Assembly (NCBI RefSeq): GCF_018138385.1
Contig: NZ_JAGSIE010000016.1
Span: forward strand, 16,095-80,094
Reading direction: 5' to 3'
DNA from: Allobacillus saliphilus
GTDB lineage: Bacteria; Bacillota; Bacilli; Bacillales; Alkalibacillaceae
DNA: 64,000 nt
The notes below the pieces were generated by a model, which was given only the letters and a program-made list of their open reading frames with translations, made no database searches and was not told where the DNA came from. The number at the start of each line of letters is the position of its first letter. Position 1 is the first letter of the stretch. A program made the position numbers and the translations under genes. Below, one piece after another: positions 18,408 to 27,282 of the stretch.

Positions 18408-21161
18408 ATGAATTGGACGACGAACGGTCCAAATGGGCCAAAAGGCAAATCGAAAACGGTTGTTTTTAATCAAAATAAAATGACCTCTACTCAAAAGAAG
18501 AAAATCTTTAAATGGGGAACGATCTTTTTCTTCATCTTTCTTCTGTTACTAACCATTCCAGTCATCTTTAATTTTTTGACGAATTATATTTGGATGGAAT
18601 CATTAGGCTTTGAATCTGTTTATACGACAACGTTGATTACAAAGATCAGTTTAATCGTTGCTGGATTCTTATTGTTTTTTATTTTCACCTATTTTACCCT
18701 TGCCGGGATGCAAAAAATTATTATTGATACAATCGGTAAGGCGAAGTTTATTCAACAAATCGGACCAAAAAAGATGGTTACATGGACCAATATCATTATT
18801 TCCATTTTAATTGGTTTACTTGGAAGTTTCATTGTCCAAAAAATTGGCTGGGAGCCTGTGTTAAAGGTGTTCAACCAAGTCAGCTTCAACCAAGCGGATC
18901 CGCATTTCGGACATGACCTTTCATTTTACTTTTTTACATTACCCGTGCTTAATTTCGTATTGAACGTTTTGATGATTCTTTCCTTAATTTTAGCGGGTGT
19001 CGCAGCTTTCAGTTATTTCATGTTTCAAGCATTTCATCACCGCATCGCTAAAATACAGTTAGCTTTTTACATGATTATTTTCGGACTATCATTAGCGGCT
19101 ACACATTACCTCGGTATGTATGATGCTTTATTTACTAATCAAGTAAATGCATTCCAAAAGAGCGCTGTTTATGGGGTAAGCTATACAGATGACGTCATTA
19201 ACATTCCAAGTGCTTATGTACTTGCAGCAGTAACAGTGCTAGCAACTGGTTGGGCCGTAATAACGCTATTCCGTAAAAATTATATGCGGTTGATCATTCC
19301 GTTTGGTCTTTATTTACTTGTATTGTTCGGCAGTCAAGCAGTATCAGTAGTCGTTCAACAATTCATCGTCTCACCAAATGAATTCCAACAAGAGACCCCA
19401 TATCTAGAAAAAAACTTAGCAATGACGCGCCAGGCGTACGAGTTGGAAGATATGGAAGTGAAAGATCATCCAGGAAATGCTTCGTTGGATGAGGAGATGG
19501 TCGAACGAAATGAAATGACGATCAATAATATTCGAATTAATGACTCACGTCCTTTGAAGGATGTTTATAATCAAATCCAAACGTTCCGTACGTATTATGA
19601 GTTTAAAGATATCGATATTGACCGGTATATGATTGATGGCGAATACGAACAAGTATTTATCGGTGCTCGTGAACTAAGTATGAAAGATTTACCGGAGCAA
19701 GCACAAACATGGGTAAACCAAAACTTACGATATACACATGGCTATGGTGTTGCAATGAGTCACGTAAATGAAGTGACAGCACAAGGGCAACCTGAATACC
19801 TCGTGAAAAACTTACCGACATCGGGTGAGATTGATGTAGAACGCCCGCAAATTTATTTCGGTGAACAATCGTATCCAACTGTCATCGTAAACTCAGCCGT
19901 GGATGAGTTTGACTATCCAGATGGCGAATCAAACGTATCTAATCGTTATGAAGCGGATACAGGGATTCCGTTCACTGGACTGAATCGATTACTCTTTTCA
20001 TTGAATGAGATGTCATTCCGGATGTTAGTGTCTGATCAAGTAACCGATGAAAGTCAGATCCTTGTCACACGAAACATTTTAGATCGGGTGAAACGCATTG
20101 CCCCATTCTTTGAATATGAGGAAGACCCATATATTTATGTGCGGGATGATGGAAGTCTTGCATGGATTATCGATGCTTATTTAACAGATAGCCAATATCC
20201 ATATGCAGAGAAATACAATGATAAAAATAACTATATTAAAAACTCGGTAAAAATCGAGATTGATGCTTATACGGGTGAAGTGAATTTTTACGTTGTAGAT
20301 GAAGAAGATCCACTTGTCCAAACGTATGCGAATATGTTCCCGGATTTATTTACGGAAGACATTCCAGAAAATCTTCAAGCTCATTTCCGTTATCCGGAGC
20401 GGTTGTTCAGCATTCAAGCAGAAATGTATGGAACGTATCACATGGAAAACTTAGAAGTCTTTTATAATCGAGAGGATTTCTGGCAGTTCCCGACAGAGAA
20501 ATATTATGATTCAGATACCGAAATGGATCCATATTACGTAACGATGAAGTTACCAGATGCAGAACAAGAAGAGTTTATATTGATGATGCCATATACACCA
20601 AGGCAGCGACAAAACATGATTGCATGGATTGGTGTGCGAAATGATGGTGAGCATTATGGTGAGAAAATTGTTTATCGTTTTCCGAAACAACGGAATGTGT
20701 ATGGACCGCAACAAATCGAAAACCGAATTAATCAAGATAGTACTATTTCTCAAGAGTTGAACTTATGGTCGCAAGGGGGATCAAAAGTTATTCGAGGAAA
20801 TCTTTTAGCCATTCCAATCGAAGACACGATGATGTATGTTGAACCCATTTATATCGAATCAAGTAATGAAACATCTTTACCGGAAGTGAAGCAGGTTATC
20901 ATTGCTTATGAAGATTATATCGTGATGGAAGCGACGTTTGATAAAGCATTAAATCGAATTCTGACTTATATCGAATCGAATGCGGCACCTGATGAAATTG
21001 AAGAAGGTGAAGCAGGAGTACCGTTAGATGAAGCGAATGAGTTATTGAACGAATTCTCCGATTTATTTGAGCAATACCAGAATGCGTTATCGAATGGAGA
21101 TTGGCAGGAAGCAGCAGACATCATGACCCAAATCGAAGAAAAATTGGCTGAAGTAGAATAA
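18408..21161 (+). CDS. UPF0182 family membrane protein
   Basis: A large protein (about 917 residues) of the UPF0182/COG1615 family. The N-terminal third has seven likely membrane segments, including those near 38-58, 80-102, 128-150 and 185-210. The rest is a hydrophilic domain, probably outside the membrane, ending in an acidic helical segment. Family function is unknown. The ATG at 18408 with upstream GAGGG is preferred; an ATG at 18372 lies further up without a site. It stands alone between tyrS and a convergent peroxiredoxin gene. Confidence 0.88.
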   Translation: MNWTTNGPNGPKGKSKTVVFNQNKMTSTQKKKIFKWGTIFFFIFLLLLTIPVIFNFLTNYIWMESLGFESVYTTTLITKISLIVAGFLLFFIFTYFTLAGMQKIIIDTIGKAKFIQQIGPKKMVTWTNIIISILIGLLGSFIVQKIGWEPVLKVFNQVSFNQADPHFGHDLSFYFFTLPVLNFVLNVLMILSLILAGVAAFSYFMFQAFHHRIAKIQLAFYMIIFGLSLAATHYLGMYDALFTNQVNAFQKSAVYGVSYTDDVINIPSAYVLAAVTVLATGWAVITLFRKNYMRLIIPFGLYLLVLFGSQAVSVVVQQFIVSPNEFQQETPYLEKNLAMTRQAYELEDMEVKDHPGNASLDEEMVERNEMTINNIRINDSRPLKDVYNQIQTFRTYYEFKDIDIDRYMIDGEYEQVFIGARELSMKDLPEQAQTWVNQNLRYTHGYGVAMSHVNEVTAQGQPEYLVKNLPTSGEIDVERPQIYFGEQSYPTVIVNSAVDEFDYPDGESNVSNRYEADTGIPFTGLNRLLFSLNEMSFRMLVSDQVTDESQILVTRNILDRVKRIAPFFEYEEDPYIYVRDDGSLAWIIDAYLTDSQYPYAEKYNDKNNYIKNSVKIEIDAYTGEVNFYVVDEEDPLVQTYANMFPDLFTEDIPENLQAHFRYPERLFSIQAEMYGTYHMENLEVFYNREDFWQFPTEKYYDSDTEMDPYYVTMKLPDAEQEEFILMMPYTPRQRQNMIAWIGVRNDGEHYGEKIVYRFPKQRNVYGPQQIENRINQDSTISQELNLWSQGGSKVIRGNLLAIPIEDTMMYVEPIYIESSNETSLPEVKQVIIAYEDYIVMEATFDKALNRILTYIESNAAPDEIEEGEAGVPLDEANELLNEFSDLFEQYQNALSNGDWQEAADIMTQIEEKLAEVE

Positions 21162-21167
21162 TTCATA

Positions 21168-21204
21168 TTAAAACTCCTCATTCATCACGAATGAGGAGTT
21201 TTAA
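21168..21204. terminator. Bidirectional terminator, UPF0182 and peroxiredoxin genes
   Basis: A perfect 16-bp stem (TTAAAACTCCTCATTC at 21168-21183 with its complement at 21189-21204) has a five-base loop. Its A/T ends give U tracts in both directions. Confidence 0.93.
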
Positions 21205-21215
21205 TGATGGGTTGA

Positions 21216-21878
21216 TTAATCGAGCGATTTTTTGGCTAAATACCAATCGATCATCTCTAAGCTGTCATCTTTTTTACGTTCGTCTAGCTCTTTTTGAGTA
21301 GAAGGTGGTGGAACGATGACCTTATCACCAGGCTCCCAGTTTGCAGGAGTAGAGACTTTATGTTCGTCAGTCGTTTGTAATGCTTTGATCAAGCGAACGA
21401 TTTCGTCCATGTTTCTTCCCGTTTGTAATGGGTAATAGATAATTCCACGAACAATTCCTTTATCATCAATGACAAAAACAGCGCGATTTGTTTCTGTGGA
21501 ATTATGTTCTGGTGTTAACATACCGTATTTAGATGCGACGTCTTTATTCAAGTCAGCAATAACCGGAAATTCAATTTTAATATTAAAATTTTCTTCGATA
21601 TTGTTGACCCAAGCTAAGTGAGACTGATTACTGTCGATACTAAGACCTAACAGTTCTGTGTTCAATTCACGGAGCTGTGGATAGATCGCTTGGAAAGCAA
21701 CAAATTCAGTTGTGCAAACCGGTGTGAAATCTGCTGGATGGGAGAACAATACTAAATACTTCCCTTGGTAGTCTTCCAACCTTTTCATTCCTTGAGTTGT
21801 TAATGCTTCAAAATGAGGTGCTTTTTCACCTACACGTGGTATGCGAATCTCAGGTTGCTGATTCATTTCTTCAGACAT
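21216..21878 (-). CDS. 1-Cys peroxiredoxin (Prx6 family)
   Basis: A 220-residue peroxidase that reduces hydrogen peroxide or organic peroxides through Cys55 in HPADFTPVCTTEF. No other cysteine is present, so it is a true 1-Cys enzyme needing an external thiol for recycling. The C-terminal extension (about 165-215, STPANWEPGDKVIVPPP) is typical of the Prx6/archaeal type. A GGAGGG site precedes the ATG. It is divergent from the nfrA-like gene. Confidence 0.93.
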   Translation of the reverse strand: MSEEMNQQPEIRIPRVGEKAPHFEALTTQGMKRLEDYQGKYLVLFSHPADFTPVCTTEFVAFQAIYPQLRELNTELLGLSIDSNQSHLAWVNNIEENFNIKIEFPVIADLNKDVASKYGMLTPEHNSTETNRAVFVIDDKGIVRGIIYYPLQTGRNMDEIVRLIKALQTTDEHKVSTPANWEPGDKVIVPPPSTQKELDERKKDDSLEMIDWYLAKKSLD

Positions 21879-21931
21879 AGTGTAACCCTCCTATAATTTA
21901 ATTCCTATATGTTTACTAGGATTTATATTCT

Positions 21932-21960
21932 ATTATAATCCCTTGCAAACGATTTGTGAA
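21932..21960 (-). promoter_or_regulatory. SigA-type promoter of the peroxiredoxin gene
   Basis: On the minus strand TTCACA (21960-21955), 17 bp, TATAAT (21937-21932). A possible promoter for the divergent gene starts within it (TTGCAA at 21943-21948, TACGAT at 21967-21972), so the two would overlap back to back. Confidence 0.6.
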
Positions 21961-22002
21961 CTAATATACGATATAGATTGAAAATAAATGGAGGTATGAT
22001 GA

Positions 22003-22749
22003 ATGAATACAACGATTGAAACAATCCTAAATCACCGTTCCATTCGGAAATATACGAATGAACCCGTATCTGATGAACAAATCGAAACCATTATTCAAGC
22101 TGCACAAAGCGCTTCCACGAGTAGTTTTGTCCAAGCATATTCAATCATTGGGATTAAAGACGATGAAGGAAAGAAAAAAATTGCTGAGCTTTCTAAAAAC
22201 ACACATGTGGAACATGCTAGTCGTGTTCTTATTTTTTGTGCGGACTTTCATCGCCATGAGTTATTGGCTAAAAATAAAGGTGAATCGATTTCCGATACGC
22301 TCGAAAGTACAGAAAAATTCATTGTTGGTATTACGGATGCTACGCTTGCAGCACAAAATGCAGCTATTGCGGCAGAGTCGATGGGACTCGGCATTTGTTA
22401 TTTAGGCGGAATTCGAAACAATATTGGGTCCGTTTCAGAATATCTGGGCTTGCCTTCACATGTTTTGCCGTTATTTGGTATGACTATTGGCTATCCGGCA
22501 GACCAGTCCAATCCAAAGCCACGTTTACCTTTACACCATGTGTATCATGAAGGGAAATACAATTCAAACATTGACGTATATACGAATCAATTGAAAGAAT
22601 ATGATGAGACTGTATCCAGTTACTACAATACGAGAACAAGCGGTGAAAGACAGGATCGGTGGTCTGATCAAATGACGAATATGCTTAGCAAGCAAGTTCG
22701 TATGAATATGAAAGACTTTGTACAAGAAAAAGGATTCAACAAATCATAA
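22003..22749 (+). CDS. nfrA: NfrA-like FMN-dependent NADPH nitro/flavin reductase
   Basis: A 248-residue oxygen-insensitive nitroreductase, close in length to NfrA1 of B. subtilis. The N-terminal FMN-binding motif HRSIRKYT (12-19), the SASTSSFVQAYSIIGI segment, and the ESMGLGICYLGGIRN flavin loop are typical. The family reduces nitroaromatics, quinones and free flavin with NADPH and is stress-induced in Bacillus. GGAGG precedes the ATG. The divergent peroxiredoxin suggests a joint redox-stress role. An exact subfamily (NfrA1 versus another FRP-type) is not certain. Confidence 0.85.
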   Translation: MNTTIETILNHRSIRKYTNEPVSDEQIETIIQAAQSASTSSFVQAYSIIGIKDDEGKKKIAELSKNTHVEHASRVLIFCADFHRHELLAKNKGESISDTLESTEKFIVGITDATLAAQNAAIAAESMGLGICYLGGIRNNIGSVSEYLGLPSHVLPLFGMTIGYPADQSNPKPRLPLHHVYHEGKYNSNIDVYTNQLKEYDETVSSYYNTRTSGERQDRWSDQMTNMLSKQVRMNMKDFVQEKGFNKS

Positions 22750-22764
22750 TTCATCTGAAACCAT

Positions 22765-22813
22765 AAACACCCTCACACGGACTCAATCAGCGTTCGGGAG
22801 AGGGTGTTTTTTT
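22765..22813 (+). terminator. Terminator after nfrA
   Basis: AAACACCCTC (22765-22774) pairs with GAGGGTGTTT (22800-22809), followed by a run of T. Confidence 0.85.
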
Positions 22814-22879
22814 GGTGGTTCTGAACATGAGCAATTATCAAAGCTCACACTTTTTAATACAAGGCCGCATTGAATATTA

Positions 22880-22893
22880 TGCAAATGATTTCA
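22880..22893 (+). promoter_or_regulatory. Possible cre site upstream of the acyl-CoA synthetase gene
   Basis: TGCAAATGATTTCA matches about 12 of 14 positions of the CcpA consensus TGWAANCGNTNWCA, with the central C changed. It lies upstream of a TATAAT box at 22935-22940. This is a weak prediction by eye. Confidence 0.3.
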
Positions 22894-22974
22894 TCTTTTT
22901 TGATTATTTAATTTAAAATATTAGAAAATTTTGATATAATAATACAACATAATTAGAAAGGGAGTTGGAACTAG

Positions 22975-24543
22975 ATGAACGAAACAGATTTAATTGCCCC
23001 TGCAACTTACAACATTGTATCCGAAATGGAAAAATATGCTGACGGTTCTAGCAAAAAAGCAATCGTTTGGTTGGATGAGGAAGGTAACCGAGAAGAGTGT
23101 ACGTACGATGATTTAATGAAAAATGTAAATAAAATTGGAAACGCTTTTATGAAGAATGGACTTCGAAGAGGCGATAAGGTCCTCGTCATGATTCCACGCT
23201 TGATCAAAGCGTACGAAGTTTATCTGGCTGCGTTAAAAACGGGGATTATTGTCATACCAAGTTCGGAAATGTTGAAGGAAAAAGATTTACAGTACCGTGT
23301 GAGTCATAGTGAAGCAAGAGGTGTTATTTCTTATTATCCTTTTGTTGATCAATATAAAGGGTTGGAAGAATACGATCAATTGGTAAAATTCTCTGTTGGT
23401 CAAGCCGTTGAAGGTTGGAAACATTTAGATGAATTAATGGCTGATGAATCTGATGAGTTGGAAATGGCAAATACAGAAAGAGATGATATTGCATTTTTAC
23501 CTTATACTTCAGGAACAACCGGCAATCCAAAAGGTGTCGTTCATACACATGGATGGGGATATGCTCATTTAAAAACGGCCGCTCCCAATTGGTTATCCAT
23601 TAACGAAGGAGATAAGGTTTGGGCTACAGCAGGTCCGGGTTGGCAAAAGTGGGTTTGGAGTCCATTTCTTTCTGTATTAGGTTCAGGTGCTACTGGATTT
23701 GTCTATAATGGAAAATTCAAGCCAAGCACTTATTTAACACTTTTACAAGACGAGAAAATCAATGTGCTATGTTGCACACCGACAGAGTATCGTTTAATGG
23801 CTAAAGAAGATAACTTAGATCAATATAATTTGTCTTCATTGCACAGTGCAGTCTCTGCAGGAGAACCGTTGAACGTTGAAGTTATCGACACCTTTAAGAA
23901 GTACTTTGATATTACCGTACGCGATGGATATGGTCAGACTGAAAATACATTACTATTAGGTTTCATGAAAGATATGGAAGTAAAGCCAGGTGCCATGGGT
24001 AAGCCTACACCAGGAAATGATGTCGATATCATTGATGATTTAGGGCAATCGGTTAAAGCAGGAGAAGTAGGGGATATCGCCGTTAAACTGGATACTCCAG
24101 CACTTTTCCGTGAATATTACAAGGATCCTGAACGCACAGCGGCATCTAGACGCGGAAACTATTATGTGACGGGTGACCAAGCATCAAAGGACGAAGAAGG
24201 TTATTACTGGTTCGAAGGTAGAAGCGATGATATCATCATCAGTTCTGGTTATACAATTGGACCGTTCGAAGTTGAAGATGCTCTGGTGAAGCACCCAGCT
24301 GTTCAAGAATGTGCAGTGGTTGCCAGCCCACATGAAGTTCGTGGAAATATTGTCAAAGCATTCGTCGTCTTGAAAGGTGAAAATGAACCTTCTGACGATT
24401 TGATTAAAGAACTACAAGATCATGTGAAGAATTCAACAGCACCATATAAATATCCAAGAGAAATCGAATTTATCGACGACTTACCAAAAACGACTTCAGG
24501 GAAAATTAGACGAGTGGAATTACGGAAGCAAGAAATGAATTAA
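22975..24543 (+). CDS. ytcI: Acyl-CoA synthetase, medium-chain/AMP-forming (YtcI-like)
   Basis: A 522-residue ANL-superfamily adenylate-forming ligase that activates a carboxylate to its CoA thioester. The P-loop YTSGTTGNPKGV (about 177-188), GYGQTE, YYVTGD, FEGRSDDIIISSGY and C-terminal PKTTSGK with the catalytic Lys510 are intact. It resembles MACS-type enzymes and YtcI of B. subtilis, which lies in the same neighbourhood beside the Bce genes. The PKTTSGK site is the kind of motif acetylated by AcuA-type enzymes, and acuABC lies 10 kb upstream. The substrate cannot be told from sequence. Confidence 0.88.
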   Translation: MNETDLIAPATYNIVSEMEKYADGSSKKAIVWLDEEGNREECTYDDLMKNVNKIGNAFMKNGLRRGDKVLVMIPRLIKAYEVYLAALKTGIIVIPSSEMLKEKDLQYRVSHSEARGVISYYPFVDQYKGLEEYDQLVKFSVGQAVEGWKHLDELMADESDELEMANTERDDIAFLPYTSGTTGNPKGVVHTHGWGYAHLKTAAPNWLSINEGDKVWATAGPGWQKWVWSPFLSVLGSGATGFVYNGKFKPSTYLTLLQDEKINVLCCTPTEYRLMAKEDNLDQYNLSSLHSAVSAGEPLNVEVIDTFKKYFDITVRDGYGQTENTLLLGFMKDMEVKPGAMGKPTPGNDVDIIDDLGQSVKAGEVGDIAVKLDTPALFREYYKDPERTAASRRGNYYVTGDQASKDEEGYYWFEGRSDDIIISSGYTIGPFEVEDALVKHPAVQECAVVASPHEVRGNIVKAFVVLKGENEPSDDLIKELQDHVKNSTAPYKYPREIEFIDDLPKTTSGKIRRVELRKQEMN

Positions 24544-24548
24544 AAGGA

Positions 24549-24590
24549 AAGACTCCTCCCAATACAATGGTGAGGAGTCTTGATTTGTTA
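24549..24590 (+). terminator. Terminator after ytcI
   Basis: AAGACTCCTC (24549-24558) pairs with GAGGAGTCTT (24572-24581), followed by an imperfect T tract. Confidence 0.7.
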
Positions 24591-24694
24591 CGAACGATTC
24601 ATGTGCTACATTATTTCATCCATTCGCTTGTCGAATAAAAATGCAGTCGATATACTTAACTAAAGCTAATCATTATGAAACTGTAGGTGACACG

Positions 24695-25378
24695 ATGAAA
24701 ATATTAGTTATTGAAGACGATAAAAGTTTATTCCATGAAATAAAAGAAAGGCTTTTACAATGGTCTTATGAAGTGTATGGGATTGAAGACTTTTCAAATG
24801 TGATGGAAGAATACAGCACAATTCAACCGGAATTAATTATCATCGACATTCAACTACCGAAATTTGATGGTTTTCATTGGTGTCGAATGATTAGGTCAAC
24901 CTCAAGTGTACCCATCATCTTTTTATCATCACGTGACCATCCGACCGATATGGTCATGTCCATGCAGCTAGGTGCAGATGACTATGTTCAAAAACCATTT
25001 CACTTCGATGTGTTGATTGCCAAAATCCAAGCTATTCTTCGTAGAGTCTACAATTATAATAATGATCAAGTCCAAATAAAAACATGGGCTGGTGCAACGA
25101 TAGATTTTGAGAAAAATATGGTGTCCACGAATGAAGCGTCCATCGAGTTAACAAAAAACGAAGCTTTTATATTGAAAGAATTACTGGAAAAGAAAAACAA
25201 TATCGTTACAAGAGAAGAATTGATTCATCGTTTATGGGATGACGAACGATTTATAAGTGACAATACGTTAACCGTTAATGTGAATCGCTTACGTAAAAAG
25301 TTAGACGAGATTGGGCTCGGTGAATATATTGAAACGAAAGTCGGACAAGGCTATTTGGCGAAGGAAGGCACAGAATGA
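24695..25378 (+). CDS. bceR: BceR-type OmpR-family response regulator
   Basis: A 227-residue regulator with a receiver domain (acidic pair near residues 8-9, phospho-acceptor Asp in IIDIQLPKFDG at about 53, lysine in VQKPF) and a winged-helix DNA-binding domain (about 130-225). Being first in a regulator-kinase-ATPase-permease cluster identifies it as a Bce-type regulator of peptide-antibiotic detoxification. The ATG at 24695 has AGGTGA before it; an earlier ATG at 24641 adds 18 non-conserved residues. Its stop overlaps the kinase start. Confidence 0.9.
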   Translation: MKILVIEDDKSLFHEIKERLLQWSYEVYGIEDFSNVMEEYSTIQPELIIIDIQLPKFDGFHWCRMIRSTSSVPIIFLSSRDHPTDMVMSMQLGADDYVQKPFHFDVLIAKIQAILRRVYNYNNDQVQIKTWAGATIDFEKNMVSTNEASIELTKNEAFILKELLEKKNNIVTREELIHRLWDDERFISDNTLTVNVNRLRKKLDEIGLGEYIETKVGQGYLAKEGTE

Positions 25379-26379
25379 TTTTGAAATACATAAACGAACG
25401 GAAAAGTTGGATCAGTGTGTTTGTTCTTTTTGAATTGCTTCTGCTGTTTATGGCTTACTTGGATCGAAATTGGCCAGTCAGTTCTGTCACATATTTTGTA
25501 TTTTTGACATCGGTCATCTTTGTCATTTTTCTCATCATTCGTTATTTACGAGAATCGAAATTTTATAAATCTATGGACAATCAATCATCCGAACTGGATA
25601 CATCGGAAATACCAAAGCCTTTTACGCCTTTTGAGAAAGTGGTTGCACATCGACTGAACCAACAGTTTGACAAACTAAGATCAATGGAGACAGAAAACCG
25701 AATTCAATTGGAAGAAGAAAAAGACGAACTGCTATCATGGATTCATGAAATAAAAGCACCATTAAGTGCAATGAATTTAATCATTGATCGCATTGAAAAC
25801 CCTACTTTAAAATCAGACTTAGACTATGAATGGCTGCGCATCCACATGTTGCTCGATCAACAACTACACCAGAAGCGGATTGCTGTTATTGAAAGTGATT
25901 TGTACATGGAAAAGGTTTTTTTTGAACCGTTAATTCATGAAGAGATTCGTACAATGAAATCATGGTGTATTTACAAGAGCATTGGTTTTGATATCGACTT
26001 ACAAGAAGAAACGGTTTTGACAGATGTTAAATGGCTCTCCTTTATCCTAAGGCAATTGTTATCTAATGCCGTTAAGTATAGTGAAGAATCTGATATATAC
26101 ATACAAAGTGAACGACAAAATGGCCAGGCTTATCTTTCGATACGAGATGAAGGACAAGGCATTCATGCAAAAGATCTGCCGAGAATATTTGAAAAAGGAT
26201 TCACTTCTACGTTCCAGAAAAATCATGGAGCAACTGGAATGGGTTTGTTTTTAGCAAAACAAGCCGCCGAATCTTTGCATATTAAACTCGAGGTAGAGTC
26301 AAAACCAACGTTTGGTACGACGATTACGTTAATCTTTCCGAAGAAAAATGAAGTAGTCGATTTATGGGATTCTCGCTAA
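25375..26379 (+). CDS. bceS: BceS-type intramembrane-sensing histidine kinase
   Basis: A 334-residue kinase with two N-terminal membrane helices (about 13-30 and 37-56) and almost no extracellular loop, the hallmark of Bce-type kinases that sense the state of their partner transporter rather than the peptide itself. The phospho-accepting His lies in SWIHEIKAPL, and the ATP domain has LLSNAVKYS, DEGQGI and GATGMGLFL. It overlaps the bceR stop by four bases. A gap of about 140 bp holding a BceR-type operator separates it from the ATPase gene. Confidence 0.92.
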   Translation: MILKYINERKSWISVFVLFELLLLFMAYLDRNWPVSSVTYFVFLTSVIFVIFLIIRYLRESKFYKSMDNQSSELDTSEIPKPFTPFEKVVAHRLNQQFDKLRSMETENRIQLEEEKDELLSWIHEIKAPLSAMNLIIDRIENPTLKSDLDYEWLRIHMLLDQQLHQKRIAVIESDLYMEKVFFEPLIHEEIRTMKSWCIYKSIGFDIDLQEETVLTDVKWLSFILRQLLSNAVKYSEESDIYIQSERQNGQAYLSIRDEGQGIHAKDLPRIFEKGFTSTFQKNHGATGMGLFLAKQAAESLHIKLEVESKPTFGTTITLIFPKKNEVVDLWDSR

Positions 26380-26410
26380 TTATTAACGATTCACGTGATT
26401 AACCTAAACA

Positions 26411-26434
26411 GCATGTGACAAAAATGTCATATGC
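26411..26434 (+). promoter_or_regulatory. BceR-type operator upstream of bceAB
   Basis: TGACA-AAAA-TGTCA (26416-26429) lies within the larger palindrome GCATGTGACA...TGTCATATGC. It matches the BceR-like consensus TNACA-N4-TGTAA known from Bacillus. A TACAAT -10 box lies at 26484-26489 with no clear -35, as expected for an activator-dependent promoter. Confidence 0.8.
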
Positions 26435-26520
26435 TTTTTCTGTTTTGTTCGTTAAAACACAGGAGACTACATGATTGTCACGATACAATAAAGATAGAAA
26501 TGACGAGAGGGGAATCAATC

Positions 26521-27282
26521 ATGCACTTATTGAAAGCTCAAAAAATTTATAAAAGTTTCGGAAACAAATTCAACCGTACGGAAGTATTAAAAGGAATCGA
26601 TTTTACCATTGATCAAGGTGAATTCGTAACAATTATGGGGCCTTCAGGATCAGGTAAAACGACGTTATTAAATGTATTGTCATCAATTGATCAAGCGAGT
26701 CACGGAACAATAACGATAGACGGTCACATCATTACAAATATGAAATCAAAGAAGCTTGCTGAATTTAGAAAACACCACTTAGGTTTTATTTTTCAGGAAT
26801 ACAATCTACTTGATACGCTAACCGTCAAAGAAAACATTTTGCTTCCTTTATCAATACAAAAAGTATCCAAGCAACAAGCAAATGAAAGGTTCGACTTAGC
26901 TGCAAAAGAATTGGGGATTTATGATCAAAGGAACAAATATCCAAGTGAAATCTCAGGCGGTCAAAAACAAAGAACATCTGCAGCACGGGCATTTATTCAT
27001 CAACCGAGCATCATTTTTGCAGATGAGCCGACGGGTGCACTTGATTCGAAAGCTGCTTCAAGTTTATTGAACAAAATGGTTGAAATGAATGAGAAACACG
27101 AAGCAACCATCTTAATGGTTACGCACGATCCAGTGGCTGCTAGTTATAGTGATCGTGTCGTTTTGTTGAAAGACGGAGAGGTATACTCACAATTATATAA
27201 GGGGGATGAAGACCAACAATTATTCTTCAAAGATATTGTGAAAACACAAGGCGTGTTGGGCGGGGTGCAACATGAACGTTAA
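26521..27282 (+). CDS. bceA: BceA-type ABC transporter ATPase
   Basis: A 253-residue ABC ATPase with Walker [11 protein letters not shown]-loop FQEYNLL, signature SGGQKQR, Walker B IIFADEP followed by TGALD, and H-loop MVTHD. With the permease it frees lipid II-cycle intermediates from bound antimicrobial peptides such as bacitracin and is the sensor for BceS. The ATG at 26521 has a GAGAGGGG site; the frame extends upstream to 26431 through non-conserved sequence that overlaps the operator, so the longer start is rejected. It overlaps the permease gene by 11 bp. Confidence 0.93.
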   Translation: MHLLKAQKIYKSFGNKFNRTEVLKGIDFTIDQGEFVTIMGPSGSGKTTLLNVLSSIDQASHGTITIDGHIITNMKSKKLAEFRKHHLGFIFQEYNLLDTLTVKENILLPLSIQKVSKQQANERFDLAAKELGIYDQRNKYPSEISGGQKQRTSAARAFIHQPSIIFADEPTGALDSKAASSLLNKMVEMNEKHEATILMVTHDPVAASYSDRVVLLKDGEVYSQLYKGDEDQQLFFKDIVKTQGVLGGVQHER

